Assembly: GCF_029784165.1 (NCBI RefSeq)
Contig: NC_073696.1
Location: forward strand, 114,670,665-114,734,664
Direction: 5' to 3'
DNA: 64,000 nucleotides
From: Wyeomyia smithii
Taxonomy: Eukaryota; Arthropoda; Insecta; Diptera; Culicidae
The translations under genes and the position numbers were made by a program. Every line of letters starts with the position of its first letter. Position 1 is the stretch's first letter. Shown one piece after another: positions 10,314 to 22,006 of this stretch. Under the pieces are notes generated by a model. That model had not been told where the DNA came from. It saw nothing but the letters and a program-made list of their open reading frames with translations, and did not search any database.

Positions 10314-10566
10314 TTAAGGTGAAACCTCATTGAATCCAAAAATGGCCGACTTCAAGTCACCACTTCGAATTTTCAAAAGCACAAGACTCGGCAATACTCA
10401 TTGCGTTCCCTATGAAAATTCTATTTTATGTTTGCTTCTCCACAGCAAACATAAAATAACATTTTCACAGGGAACGTATTAACTATTTCCGAGTCTTGTG
10501 CTTTCGAAAATTCAAAGTGGTGACTCGAAGTCGGCCATTTTTGGATTCAATGAGGTTTCACCTTAA
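10314..10566. mobile_element. Palindromic TTAA-flanked MITE
   Basis: Bounded by TTAA at 10314-10317 and 10563-10566. The arms are inverted copies over about 100 bp: left GGTGAAACCTCATTGAATCC from 10318, right its complement ending at 10562. Further paired blocks are GCACAAGACTCGG and AGCAAACATAAAATA near the centre. No coding capacity. TTAA flanks are typical of piggyBac-type target sites, so a piggyBac-mobilised MITE is a reasonable inference. Confidence 0.88.
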
Positions 10567-13500
10567 AGAAAACATTGAAAAATAATATCAAAGAGCTGAC
10601 CGTTAGGTTGACCGAGTCAAAATTTTATTATTTTCAAACCAAAAACGCGACTGATATTTTTGAATTTATCATTTAAGTTTGCTCAATGTAATTTTCCAAA
10701 TAGCTAGCTTTATCGTGTGTTTTTTTTTTGGTTTCACATAAATCTTTCCATTCCGAAAATCCTTCGCCGATTATATGTTACCGCAAATCTACACTGAGCA
10801 AGCAGCTTATTCGAGTCAATGCAATTAAACCGCAGGCAAATCCGCTCATAAATACAGCAGTTTTCATACCGAAGCATTAAATCCCCTCCTGCTGTAGTGG
10901 TACATAATTCAGATGTAATCATCAATCGATTTTCTCCAGCTGTGTAAATTTGTGCAGTGCCGCTTGAGCAAACGAAGCAGTTCTAGCAAAATTAATTTAC
11001 ATCGTCCTTGTTCTAGACTGATTTGTATTAATAACTATTCTTAGTCAACCTTAAATCAAAGCAAATGTACACCGCATCTGATCCTCCCTTGAGCTTCCCC
11101 GACAAACTGTCGCTCGCAGCTTTCACCGCAACCCACACAGCCACCAACCGAAGGACACTGTTCCACACTGCTCCCACGGAGCGCCAAACAGAGCTGGCTT
11201 GTCTCCAAGAGGAACATAAAACACACTCGGTAACGAAAATCAAACAGCACTGAGTGAAGGGCATTGGAGCGTAGAATAATTCACTTCACTACGCTAACAA
11301 TTTCAGACGGCAAACGCTGCTTTATCTACCTGAGGAATTTACGGGAACGATCTACCCTGCCTGCTTTCCGCCCTTCGAACTGTGCATTGTAGTAGGATGC
11401 ACCGAAAAGTTGACCCGCTAGCAGACAATCGCCGAGAAATGAAACAGGCCCCACAAATGCTGCTTCTGGTTTAAGAAAAGTGATGCCAGATCAGATTGAA
11501 TTAACATTTTCGTCTCATATCACTGAATAGTATTGAGTATTGATTTCTGCGTTATAGTGAAACTTAAAAAAAATCTTCACCTAGTAGCTTCTTAAGGAAA
11601 CTAATGGAGAGGATTGCAATACAGTGAGTTATGTGATCAAAAAATATTGACTTGTTAATTGGTCTTATTTCATAATGCAACAGTACAGATGAAACAGCAA
11701 ATTGAAGCTAGCATTGGAGTTGGCATCACGAATTAATGCTCCATCACGGCTGCCAGGTTGGGGTGCAGTCCAGCCATACTCTGTTGAGTAAATACAAAAG
11801 ATTAAATTTAAAATTATTCCATCAACCTTTTCTGCAGGGCCGTTTGTTTCTGGCGTACTGTGATGTGGCGAGGGAACACGGGGGCTCTGACCAACCGCTT
11901 TCCTTTTCTCTTCCTGTTACCCGCCGCAGCATTTCAAGTACTCAGAATACCGACTAGTGGGCCAGAGGGCAGGGAGGTCAATAACAAAAGCTGTTCACAC
12001 TGCTCTTGCACGTGATCTCTAGCTGCTAGTCTGGAGTTGTCCAGTCTGGTGGGTTTGCTCAAAAGATGTAGGCCACAGATAGGGCAACACGAGATGATGA
12101 ACACTGCGTTCTGCAGAAATGTTAAGGTCCGTCTCGAAAGGAACCTAAGTCCTCGCTTGCACTTACTCTCAACAGGAGCAAGGCTTATGCTTTAAATTCG
12201 TCCTGCTTTGGCAGATTATTGAAAGGAGTTGAAAGGAATATATCGGCAGCTCAGTAGCTGAAACTGGAGCCGGATGCTGGCAGGTATGTGACAAGAAAAT
12301 TGTTTGAGAAATTATCGTGTGCTTTTCATTTTATTCCCTTGCACTGGCAGGATTATGGTCTGCAAGCGTTTTCAATCTTCCCAGCAGTGGCCCGGACGCG
12401 AGCGACGATTTCAGTTCTTGAACATGGTCTTTGAATTTTGAAAGGATTAAGTTAATAGGCCCAAGTTCGTTACTCAAACAGATGCCGTATTGTGTTGGAG
12501 AAGCCGGTAGATTACAAAGATTGTTACTTAATGTACACTAAACGTAATCTTGAAATAATCCACTCGTAATAACATTAGTGAGTATTTGATGAGTTCTGCA
12601 GCATTTGTGTTGCAGAGTGCTTTCACAGAATAATAGTTTAGAGCAAATCCTGCATTATGTAAGTAATGATTCATGAGTAGTTCTTTGTGGGATGTACCAA
12701 TCGGAAAACTGTGACATATAAACCGTATCAGTCCGCCAAATTCAACTTGGTTAAGAACGAAAAATAAAAAAAGTCCCAATTGAACCTTTGATCTACTTTC
12801 TTCAATCTTATTTCTGTTCCCTGACATTTGTGTTATAGGAAGTACATAATATTTAATATATTTTCAATAACTTAAAAAAGGACAATCCTAATAAAGTTGT
12901 CATTCACAAATACGATAGCACTTTATTGCAACTTACAAAATGCAGCAAACATTCAAAAATTCGAGAGTCAAAAATTGATAAATTTTTCTATTTAGATATT
13001 ATCATTCTTCCTTGAAGTTTCAAAAAACCATTTCCTCGTTTAGAACATTCCTCGCTTCGAACTTTGACATCAATTTTGACAGTGAAGCAACAAACCGCTC
13101 GATGTTTTTGCTTTTGTTTTAAAAAATATCCAGGCATCGGCGTTCTTCGGAACCGGAGAAAACGTATATCGGTTGAATGGTTCCTTGTCCGCTTAAAGCT
13201 TACTACAGCACAGGCTATTTTTCGACTTCTTGAAAATGTTAGCTTCAAAGTTGTTTTCTGTGTTGTTTTTATAATATCATGAACGCAAGCTGCCGTTGTT
13301 CATGGTGAGCGATCTATAAAATACACTTATGCTATTAAAATACATCTCGAAGACAAGAAAATAACGACATATGTTGCTTACAATACCCTTATACGACTGT
13401 AAATTATATTCACATATGTTTATTGTGAGAAATATCATAATATGATTAGGTTACTTGAAGCACCAACAAAATAGTTTCCGGCTTGTGGTTAATCAAATGT

Positions 13501-13804
13501 TGCAATAAAAAACTTTGTTTAGCTAGAAAACTAAAAATCTTAAGATCAAAAGCTTTTTAAATTCAACTCTTGAGATTAACAGTAAGGCCTAATAGTCATC
13601 CTTCAAGCATTCAATTTGTTGACACTTTAAGGGGGGTTCTATTCTGGATGTTAGAGTAAAGTGAAATGTTCGAGTGTTTTGGCTATTGACTAAGGTATAT
13701 TTGAGGATGTATTTTGCATGTCATGGAAGCCTCACAGGCCTTACAAGCCGCCACCGTAAAACACTCACAAGTAATGAACGAAGAACAAAGAAATTCGTAC
13801 TGAA
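10567..13804. other. Unassigned, probably single-copy sequence
   Basis: More than 3 kb without a repeat or transposon signature that I recognise. Short frames exist (11065-11253 plus, 11736-11957 plus, 12528-12827 minus, 13064-13282 plus) but none shows a domain, a signal peptide with a supporting gene structure, or codon conservation that I can judge. It could be intergenic or intronic host sequence. Confidence 0.45.
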
Positions 13805-14822
13805 ACAATCGGCAATAACCCATGCGACGAAAATGGACTAACAATTATAAACTCGGGACGGGGAACTGTCTATCTCTCAATTTCCAGTTTTCTCAAAAAA
13901 AAATTCCAATTTTCTCAGACTCCACGTCATAGCGCTGCAGGAGGTGTACTGGAAGGGCTCAATGGTACATACGTTCCGTAGATGGCCATGCCATCTACCA
14001 GAGCTGCGGCAACACGCATGAGCTGGGGACAGCTTTACAGTGACGGGCGAGATGCGGAAACGAATGATTGGGTGGTGGCCAATCAGCCCTCGAATGTGCA
14101 GGTCGAGAATCCAAGGCCGTTTTTTCAACATCAGCATCATAAACGTGTACAGCCCTCACCTCGGAACTACCGAAAACGACAAGGATGAATTCTACGCGCA
14201 GTTGGAGCGTTAGTACGACCACTGCCCAAAACATGATATCAAGATCGTCATCGGGGATTTCAACGCTCAGGTCGGCTAGGAGAAGGAATACAAACCGGTG
14301 ATTGGAAGGTTAAGCGTGCACCAGTTGACCAACGAAATGGGCCAAGACTCATCGATTTTGCCGCCTCCAAGAACATGACCGTGCATAGTACCTGCTTCCA
14401 GCACAACTTCTTACACAAGTACACCTGGAGGTCACCAAATCAGACAGAAACACAGATCGACCACGTTCTGATTGACTGTCGGCACTTCTTAGACATCATC
14501 GACTTCAGATCCTATAGAAGCGCTAACATCGATCCGGACCACTACCTGGTGATGGTTAAGATGCCTCTAAAACTCTCCGTTGTTAACAACATTCGGTACC
14601 AATACCCGCCTCCGTTAGACCTCGCGCGAATGAAGCAGCCAAACGTCGTCAAAAACTACGCGCATTCGCTCGAAACTGCGCTGCCGGAAGAGGACCAGCT
14701 GGATGTAGCTCCTCTCGAAGACTGTTGGAACACCATCGGAACAGCCATCAACAACCAGTCAGCGGAGAACGTCATCGGGCTTGTGGGACGAACCCAATGA
14801 AAAGAGTGGCCGCAAAAGGGTA
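13805..14822 (+). pseudogene. RTE-like endonuclease relic, copy 2
   Basis: A relic of the endonuclease region, closely related to 52200-53160. Readable pieces include TYVP-like and CHLPELR-like frames early, FFNISIIN and VYSPHLGTTENDKDEFYAQL (14125-14208), KIVIGDFNAQVG (about 14240-14275) with an in-frame stop after it, then the clean frame 14375-14800 with HKYTWRSPNQTETQIDHVLI, DPDHYLVMVKM and LEDCWNTIGTAI. The GDFNA and DHYLV motifs correspond to the metal-binding and histidine steps of APE-type endonucleases. Several frameshifts separate these blocks. It is truncated at about 14822, before RT. Confidence 0.75.
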
Positions 14823-14825
14823 TTA

Positions 14826-14952
14826 TGCTGGTTTGAGACCCCTCCCCTCTGTGGAAGGGAGGGCTTCATACAAATGGAACACAAATTTCTGCATAACACA
14901 AGAATAAATCAAGCAAATGGAACCAAATGCAGTGAATAAAAGTTTGAGAAAG
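14826..14952 (+). repeat. Fragment of the 0.3-3.4 kb dispersed repeat
   Basis: Contains TTTGAGACCCCTCCC, GGAAGGGAGGG, CATACAAATGGAACAC and AATTTCTGCATAAC, matching the module at 380-480. It directly abuts the end of the RTE relic. Confidence 0.75.
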
Positions 14953-15382
14953 GGGTCATCCACAAATTACGCAAGAGTTTAGGGGGAGAGGGGGGGTATC
15001 CAAAATTCTTACGAATGCTTACGAAGGGGGAGAGAGGATATTGAAAAATTGAAAAACAAAACTGAAAAAAAGTTTACAAAACTAAAAAAAATTAAATTAG
15101 TTGAATTATTTATCCCTGCGATCTTAATAATTGAACCTTGGGAAAGCAGTGAATTCCTCGTCACTGGGTGATTGCGTGCTTTGCTTCAATTCTACTTAGA
15201 TTTGAATTTTGTTTACTTCGACATAGTATTCACTGTATTAACTTGTTTTGTTTTATCCTCTACGAATATGCTATGTGTAAAAAAAATGTTTTACCTTCGA
15301 AATTTTTTTTTTCCCTGAAAAGACAATCTTACATAAGTTTCGTGGGGGGGGGGTCTAATGCAAAATCTTACTGGATGAACCC
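14953..15382. mobile_element. MITE-like element with short inverted ends
   Basis: The left end GGGTCATCCACAAATTACG is partly mirrored at the right (the complement of 15365-15382 starts GGGTTCATCCAGTAAG). Both ends have G-rich tracts (14980-14997, 15343-15355). The interior is AT-rich and non-coding. The mirrored similarity is limited, so boundaries are provisional. Confidence 0.5.
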
Positions 15383-15621
15383 ACCGAAGAGATCGCAATA
15401 AAAAATTTGTTTGAAAGTGCCAAAATTGAACATGAAAACCCATTTATTTTGTGACACTGAATATATTTATTATCTTTTTGTTTATTGTATGTATATAATT
15501 ATGAAATATAAGGCTGAAGATGTTCGAAACAAAAGACAAGTAGACCGAAACAAATTCGTTTTAAATAGTTTGGAAAACCCACCGAAATTCAATTAAAACT
15601 CGACATAACAAACGACTCTGG

Positions 15622-15928
15622 TTGTGCGAAATTTCGAGGTTTCCGAAACTGAACGAAATTTTCTCGAAATCCTTAAAAAATTGACTAAAATTAATAACTT
15701 TTAAGTAAGTTTTTTTATTGACTCATATCTAAAGAGAAGGCTTAGAGATATTTCGGGTTTATTAAAGTGGAAAATTTCCAAGAAAATTCCGAAAATTGAG
15801 AAAAATATAGTAATTTTGGTTTGAAAATCATACGTTGTTACTATTTATCAAAAATTGTGCGCTCAAATTCGGTAAATTTCGTCCAATTTCGTGAAACTCA
15901 AAATTTCGTGAAATTTCACACACCCGTA
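15622..15928. mobile_element. MITE-like element with GCGAAATTTCG ends
   Basis: Left end TTGTGCGAAATTTCGAGG and GAACGAAATT; the right end complement reads TGTGTGAAATTTCACGAAAT and GGACGAAATT, giving imperfect terminal inverted repeats of about 45 bp. The interior is AT-rich and non-coding. Confidence 0.6.
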
Positions 15929-16699
15929 CAAACGACAAGGTGATCAGAGCCTACGAATATAAACTTTAATGGCCATTAAATTTACACTTATTAACAACAA
16001 GAATCAATTTGAGGGATTGTTTTTGATATAGAGAAACAATTTCAAAATCTATTTCCAATAATCTTTCTATGTGGCATTCTTCTTTTGAATAAATAACTCA
16101 ATTGTCAAGGATATGTGATTATTCGAGTTATTTGATTTTACTGTTTCGGCATCTGACTAGAACATTTTTGTTAGCGATTGACAATGAAGGTTTTCGTTTT
16201 AATGATGTTGTTCCCGCAATATTTCTGCCGCTTAATCGCCGAAAGAGAAATTCATAACAAATGGTTTTCTGAATATCTTTCAGAATTGTGGGAACCATGA
16301 TAGAGTGCACTCGCAATCCTGACAACGAAAAACAAATATGTCGACGATTTGAATTTTATCTTTCAAAACGAAATTGGTGAATAAATCAGTAGGCTGTAAC
16401 TCACAACCTGTAAGAATAATCACAAAAAAGTAACCAACTGTCCAACGGATCATGATTGAAACCCTGAACCAACTAAAACTATGTATTAGGACAAAACTCG
16501 ATGCAAAGCATCTAAAAACCAAGCAACGATTTGCTTTTGAGTTTGAACAGATCCAATTTCCGATTCGTTATGCATTTGCAGACTATGAACAAATCCCAAA
16601 GTTAATCTTCGGAAGTATGTGAATTCAATGAAGAATTGCCATCCTTTCAATGTTTGAAATTAATTGGATAAAGAGAAAAAAATGAGCGGGACCTAATAT
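15929..16699. other. Unassigned; includes a short repeat fragment near 16550-16640
   Basis: Mostly AT-rich sequence without a gene. The stretch near 16555-16600 (CCGATTCGTTATGCATTTGC, AGACT, ACAAATCC) resembles 2118-2165 of the first repeat block. Confidence 0.45.
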
Positions 16700-16930
16700 A
16701 TTCAATAACTTGCTGATCCAGTTAGTCAGCAAACATCACAAAGAAATAATCTGCATAGAACGACGCTAGCCGACTGTAGTCAGAAATATTTTTATCCAAT
16801 ACAGCTTAAATCGTCTGCGTATACTGGTATAACCAACATCCAGCAGTAAGGAAACGTCATTGAAGAACAGCGTAAACAGCAATGGTCCTGAGTGGCTACC
16901 TTGAGAAACACCAGATGTGTTTCACTAATT
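16700..16930 (-). pseudogene. Non-LTR RT fragment, minus strand
   Basis: On the complement, 16925-16795 reads NTSGVSQGSHSGPLLFTLFF followed by NDV, the conserved SGVPQGSxLGPLLF block ahead of the YADD motif, then RRRFKLYW where YADDLKLY would be expected. The block after it is broken. It is similar in style to the CR1/Jockey-like copies. Confidence 0.65.
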
Positions 16931-17204
16931 TCACGATACATTTTTTGGTCGTGAATATATAGAAACAGCGCTATATTACGAGCAGAATCGTTGATCTAGT
17001 GTGATTTTGCCCGTGTGCCTGCTGTATTCCGTATTTGTATTGTAAGTGACATATTATTATTATTGTTTTTTTTTGTGCTTGTGTATATTCGTTTACCATT
17101 CCTTAAAGCTCTACTCCACCAAGCCACGTTCCACACGCTCAGAGAGAAATGAGATTATGTATATGTGAGCTCTTTTTTCTCTTTATGCCAGTTTTCTTTG
17201 TTTT
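16931..17204. other. Unassigned sequence
   Basis: Short TTA run near 17053-17066 and low-complexity T tract. No gene signature. Confidence 0.4.
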
Positions 17205-17810
17205 GTTCTCGCATGCTCAATCTTGTTCAAAATGACGACGACACAAGAAGCTTTGCGCAAACGTATTGTAAGTTCTATCTGAACTACTCCGTAAAAAAGG
17301 TTCACGGTGAACCATTAAGCGAAAATGTTCCAGTTTCAAATGTTTTAGTATCCTGCAAACCTCAACAATAATTTGCAGTGGAAGATCGGTCAAAGTGATG
17401 GACAAAAAGGAACTTCGTTCTTCTTGTCAAAATCATGGTTCAATCCCACTGGTTTGGATGAACGAATTTATGAAGAAAATTTGAATTACATTTCTTCAAA
17501 AATACCATTATGATGGAAGGTATGTGTTTTGGCCAGATAAAGCATCATCACATTGCGCTAAAAACCCCAAAAATTCTAACCCATTTGTACTCAGAATACG
17601 CGAATTTGCCTCAGTATCGCCCAATCGAAGTTTTTTTTTTGGATTGTGGAGTTTCGGGAACTGCAAGCAGTTGATTGGTAGCATTATTAGATGCATTCAA
17701 AAAATCGATGTGTAGGCCGTACACCGCTCTTGACCCGGCATCATGGAATGGACTAATGACCTTTCTTATTTGTTCATGATGATTTTGTTGATAATGAATG
17801 TTCACGAGAA
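17205..17810 (+). pseudogene. IS630/Tc1-mariner transposase relic
   Basis: The start reads MTTTQEALRKRIV (17233-17272). Further on, YVFWPDKASSHCAK appears near 17522-17562, matching the second catalytic Asp block (WPDxASSHYA) of IS630-related transposases, then NLPQYRPIEVFF near 17605-17640 matching the PQxRPIExFW block. The intervening catalytic domain is largely deleted and several stops and frameshifts are present. A DD41D-type relative is a guess. Non-functional. Confidence 0.65.
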
Positions 17811-18054
17811 ATGAGTTAGTTTTTCATTCGATACATCTACCTTTTTTCGGCTGCAGTAGAAAAAAATTTCAAATTTTAGCTGTCACCCCTTTCAAGAGAA
17901 ACTAGTTTTGTCAAGAGGAAGTAATCGAGTTATTGCAGAATTTAGCTTTCAGAAATAGACCTACGCTTAAGTCTTTTGACAACCGAATAGCCTGTTTCTA
18001 CTACTAAGCAGTACCTAAAAATTCTAAGAGATGGCATTAGTATTCGCTAATGTA

Positions 18055-18870
18055 AACCATTATTGTCGAGCTTGACGAAGGCCAAGCTGGAAAAGCACTA
18101 CCAGGACACTGCACCGTCGCACACTGGAAAAAAAAGAACCCAAATTCTTACTAATTAGGAGCCGCTGGGCTGGCAACCTAAAATATAGCATTTTCTGATA
18201 TTTTTATACTGTGCAGAATACTGGAAAGGTTCTATATTCCAAAAATAGGGTGAAAAGGGGCAAAACAGATTTCACAAAATGAAACCATCACCAATCGATT
18301 TGTTGACCAATTTTACATAGGAAATCTCACATTTCCACTAAATAATCGCCGCTGGGATAAAAACCTGAAATACAGCATTTCTTATGTAAAACTGGTCAAA
18401 AAATCGACTGGTAATGGTTTCATTTTGTGCGGAACACAGGAGATGATCTATTTTGCCCCTTTTAACCTTATTTTCGCGTATTTTTGGAAATATAGACCCT
18501 TTCCCGTGCCATGCACAGGATGAAACTATCACCAATCGATTTATTGACCAATTTTACGCAAGAAATACTATATTTCAGCCCAGCCCAGCGGCTTCAAATT
18601 AGTGGGAATTTGACTTAATTTTTTCCCAGTAAGCATCGATTGAAATGATTTATAAGTGGTTTACTGAGTTTCGTTGTGGCCGTACGAGCTCAGTTAGTAC
18701 TGAACGATCTGGGCGCCCAAAAGAGGTCACTTCACCAGAAAACGTCGAACAGTATCATGATATGATGTTGAATGATCCCAAAGTGAAGTTTAGAGAGGTA
18801 TCTAATGCTGTAAGCATGTCATTGGAACGCGTGGGCAATACAGTGCCGCGCAACCACTATTACTTGTTCC
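18055..18870 (+). pseudogene. mariner transposase N-terminal relic, split by a MITE
   Basis: The left piece (18072-18120) reads TKAKLEKHYQDTAPS, the first helix-turn-helix of a mariner transposase. The right piece resumes at about 18636 as MIYKWFTEFRCGRTS, then TERSGRPKEVT and NDPKVKFREVSNAVSMS, the second helix-turn-helix and linker. Between them lies a 0.5-kb fold-back MITE. Similarity fades after about 18870 and the catalytic domain is absent. Confidence 0.75.
18121..18632. mobile_element. Fold-back MITE inserted in the mariner relic
   Basis: Left end CACTGGAAAAAAAAGAACCC and GGAGCCGCTGGGCTGG; the right end is the complement of CCAGCCCAGCGGC and TTTTTTCCCAGT. A further internal inverted pair (CACCAATCGATTTGTTGACC near 18289-18308, and the complement with AATCGACTGGTAATGG near 18401-18417) plus a third related segment near 18525-18560 show repeated fold-back units. 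Flanks suggest GCA on both sides, but a short duplication cannot be proven. Non-coding. Confidence 0.8.
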
Positions 18871-19071
18871 CTAACATCCTGGAAAGTCGAAAAGAGAAAA
18901 AAGCTGTTTTATAAAGTGATTATTAGAAAAATGGCTTGAAAGGGAAACTTGACATTTTTGCTAAGCATTAAATGTTGCTGAACAACCAGATTTGTAAAAA
19001 TTCAAAAGCGTATTTTGAATCTCTTATTATGAGCATTTATATTATGCTGTAATGGGTCAATGTGAGAGTAA

Positions 19072-19845
19072 GTCCAGAAACCAAATTTTGAGGAAATGCA
19101 ATGGTGACCATAAAAACGGCTTTATTTGATGTATTTTATTTTCAAAAATTCATAACTTTTGAACCAGTTGATGGCTTTTCGATCTTCTGGGATTAAATTT
19201 AAGGTAATTAGTTGTAGTTTTAAGAAAAAATAGAAAAAAAATCGGTGCGCTTTTATATGCATAATAAATGAAATTGTTTATATTTTTGTCATGTTTACAA
19301 AAATAACATATTTTCAAACATTTCTCCATATATAGAGTCAAATGTGCCCTTCAAATTTAGACCAAGAGATATTTTCTATGTTTGCCCTCAAAAAGTATGA
19401 CAAACAAGTGAAAACCGCATATATGTTATGAAAAACATTAGTAACTTTGAATAGATTTGATATATTCACAATGTCAGCATTGCAAATTGTTTCTCTTAAA
19501 GAGCCCTAAAAGTCGTTCAAAGACAATTTCAAGGTGCAAATTGAAATAAAAAACTTAGAGGGAAAAATATGATTTTTCAATATATATGGATTATTTTCAA
19601 AGATAGAAGAAAACGTTTTTTTTTACAAAGTTACTTCAAATTAACGGAGCTATAACATTTTTCTTCTGTCTCCAAAGATAAAAAAGTTCCATCGATTCCA
19701 TCGAAAATTTGGGTCACCTTAATTTTCGATAATTTTTTAATGAACTCTTTATCATATGTAACAACTTTGAAGAAGAAAATTTTTCTCTAAACTATCGCTA
19801 TAGAGTTCTAGACCCAAATTTCCCCCTAAATTTGGTTTCTGGATC
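19072..19845. mobile_element. Non-coding element with inverted ends (TCCAGAAACCAAATTT)
   Basis: TCCAGAAACCAAATTTTGAGG at 19073-19093 is mirrored by the complement of 19820-19843 (TCCAGAAACCAAATTT then AGGGGGAAA). The interior is AT-rich and includes the dispersed segment shared with 7980-8090. No transposase; this looks like a non-autonomous element of unknown superfamily. Confidence 0.65.
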
Positions 19846-20065
19846 ATTCCGCGTTGGTGTATTCGGAATGGATTGAGTTTTATCGAAAAGTCATTTTTCC
19901 AGCAACAATCATTACAACAATAGTCAGTTTGGCAACATTGTTTTGGTCGGTTAGCAAAATAAATGAGAAGATATTTTACGAGAAGGGCTGCAACTTTAAT
20001 CAAACGGGTATATAGTATATAACTCTTTGAATACGCTTCTCTTCACAGACATCAATTTAGTCTAT

Positions 20066-20354
20066 TTTTTTTTCCTGTTGGGTACATTTTCCACTGCGAC
20101 CAGAGATTTGATCTTTCGTGGCGGGCCCCTATTTGATGTAAGCCTCATCAGGGTTTCGTACCACTATTAGGTTGAATGGTTTCCACTTACTGAATATAGG
20201 CATCGTCCCAATAAGGTATAATTGAACGAATAAAGTTCACTGCCTTATTGGGAGAAGTCATCCTGATATCTAATGGTTGTATTAAGTGTTTATCAAAGAA
20301 TTGCTTCCTCTTTTGAAAGAGTGCTCCATAGTCACATAATAAATGTTCCGAGGT
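20066..20354 (-). mobile_element. 3' end of an RNase-H-bearing non-LTR element (minus strand)
   Basis: On the complement, from the 20354 edge, the sequence reads TSEHLLCDYGALFQKRKQFF then DKHL. This is the C-terminal zinc-binding-like region that follows RNase H in I/R1/LOA-type ORF2 proteins. The 3' end is an A-rich run near 20066-20076. The upstream part of the same element appears to be at 29835-34620; the break coincides with a 10-bp duplication (see 20345-29844). Confidence 0.75.
20345..20354. repeat. Left 10-bp target-site duplication (GTTCCGAGGT)
   Basis: GTTCCGAGGT occurs here and again at 29835-29844, perfectly flanking 20355-29834. On the minus strand it encodes part of the ETSE block of the interrupted element at both sites, so the two copies are one target site duplicated by insertion. 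Confidence 0.85.
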
Positions 20355-20656
20355 CATATTCTGTGCCGAACACGCATCAGCATCGGTTGTGTTTCGAATT
20401 CGCTCCGATAAAATTCAAAACGTGTGCACAAGTGCTGGCATTCTTTGACCGGGCCCGGTGTCTTTTGTTTAGATTGCTGTTTCGCATTCAAGGTCAAGTG
20501 TCTTTGTGTAACTGTGTCGCTAAGTAGCTGCCTGCTGTCGAACGATTTGGTGGTGAGTGCAGTGTACTCCTGTGGACGTTTATCCAATACGAAGGAGAGA
20601 AGGAAAGGAAGGTAGGTGCTTCTTGTCTGTCCCATCGGCGCGCTAGTTTTAGCGCG
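20355..20656 (+). promoter_or_regulatory. 5' UTR and probable internal promoter of I-like copy 1
   Basis: Starts CATATTCTGTGCCGAACACG exactly after the 10-bp target-site copy and runs to the ORF1 ATG. Non-LTR elements of this type usually carry a TATA-less internal promoter in the 5' UTR. That role is inferred; I see no diagnostic motif. Confidence 0.6.
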
Positions 20657-22006
20657 ATGGATGTAGATCCCCCACCTCCCGCACCTCCATCCTCGAATCC
20701 ACCCGACCCTGTCTCTCTTGCCACTCCTTCTACTGTTAATTCTTCAGCTTCCTCACGTGTCAGGTTGTATCCAGACGGATCGACGCTTCCAGTGGCAGTT
20801 TACCTCAGGCCTAAAGCAGGGCCGAAATCGAAATCATTGAACATATTACAGATTTCGAAAGACCTGACGTCACACTATAAAGCTGTGACTGAAATTTCTA
20901 AAATCAGGCCGAACAAGCTCCGTGTCGTGGTCAATGACCTTAAAGAGGCCAACGATATAGCTTGCTCCGAGCTCTTTTCACGGGAATACAGTGTCTATGT
21001 ACCCGCTAGAGATGTGGAGATCGACGGTGTCGTGACCGATTCGAGTCTTTCCGTGGAGTGTATATTGAAAAGTGCTAAAGGGTGCTTCAAGAACAGCACA
21101 TGTCCCGATGCGAATGTGCTCGACTGCAAGCAATTGCGGTCGGTATCGCTCGTCGGTAACAAAAAAGTTTACACTCCGTCAGACTCGTTTCGAGTTACGT
21201 TCCCGGGTCTGCACTTCAAGCCACATCTCGATCCACCGGGTTCGTCTCCCTGTGAGGCTTTACGTGCCCCGCGTCATGAACTGCCTGAATTGCAAGCAGT
21301 TAGGCCATACAGCCGCCTACTGCTGCAATAAGGCACGTTGTGGCAAGTGTGGGGAGTCTCATGCGGAAGATTCTTGCAGTGTTAACGCTGAAAAGTGTAT
21401 TCACTGCGGGGAAAATCTGCATGAGCTCTCGACATGTGCGGTGTACATGCAGCGCAGGGATAAAATAAAACGGTCTCTCAAAGAGCGTTCAAAGCGTTCC
21501 TACGCTGACATGCTGAAGAAGACCGTTACCACTTCTCCCGTTACTTCGAACCCCTTCGATCTGTTGTCCTCTGATGAAACCGATTCTGACGATTCACCAG
21601 CGGGAACATCCTATGCCAATCCTGGGGAGTCTAGAAAGAGGAAAAATATTTCCTCTCCTAAACTTCCCAGAAAAGGTCCAAAGATTTCCCAAAGTTAAAT
21701 GAATGGTACAAACAAACCTAAAAGTGCAGCGGAAAAACCGAAGCAAACTCCTCCTGGGCTTGCAAATTTAAAGTCCCAGAATGAGTTCCCAGCACTTCCT
21801 GGAACATATAAAACCCCAGTTGTTCCTTTTGCACATCCAGTGGAAAAATCAAATGCTGGAGTGGTAAAATTTTCTGACATTGTGGACTGGATTTTTGAAA
21901 CTTTCAATGTACCCGATCCAATAAAAGTTTTTCTTACAGCATTCCTCCCAACAGTCCCTCCTTGCAGGGATCGTATCCTTCGATGCCTAATTCATCTGCT
22001 AATCTA
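20657..22006 (+). pseudogene. ORF1 (nucleic-acid-binding Gag-like), copy 1, broken
   Basis: Encodes an RNA-binding protein that would package element RNA. The N-terminal part (20657 to about 21225) reads LNILQISKDLTSHYKAVTEI, then IRPNKLRVVVNDLK and RDVEIDGVVTDSSL. A 1-nt deletion near 21205-21225, relative to copy 2, moves the frame; the remainder (to 21698) has three zinc knuckles CLNCKQLGHTAAYC, CGKCGESHAEDSC and CIHCGENLHELSTC, followed by RSLKERSKRSYADML. A TAA at 21696-21698 is premature, because in-frame homology continues (FSDIVDWIFETFNVPDPIK) to about 21950, beyond which a segment present in copy 2 is missing. Confidence 0.85.

Noticed and set aside
12528..12827. 99-codon minus-strand frame
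   Set aside because: No recognisable domain or gene structure; AT-rich.
20494..20724. Minus-strand frame opposite the 5' UTR and ORF1 start of the I-like copy
   Set aside because: Shadow of the plus-strand element.
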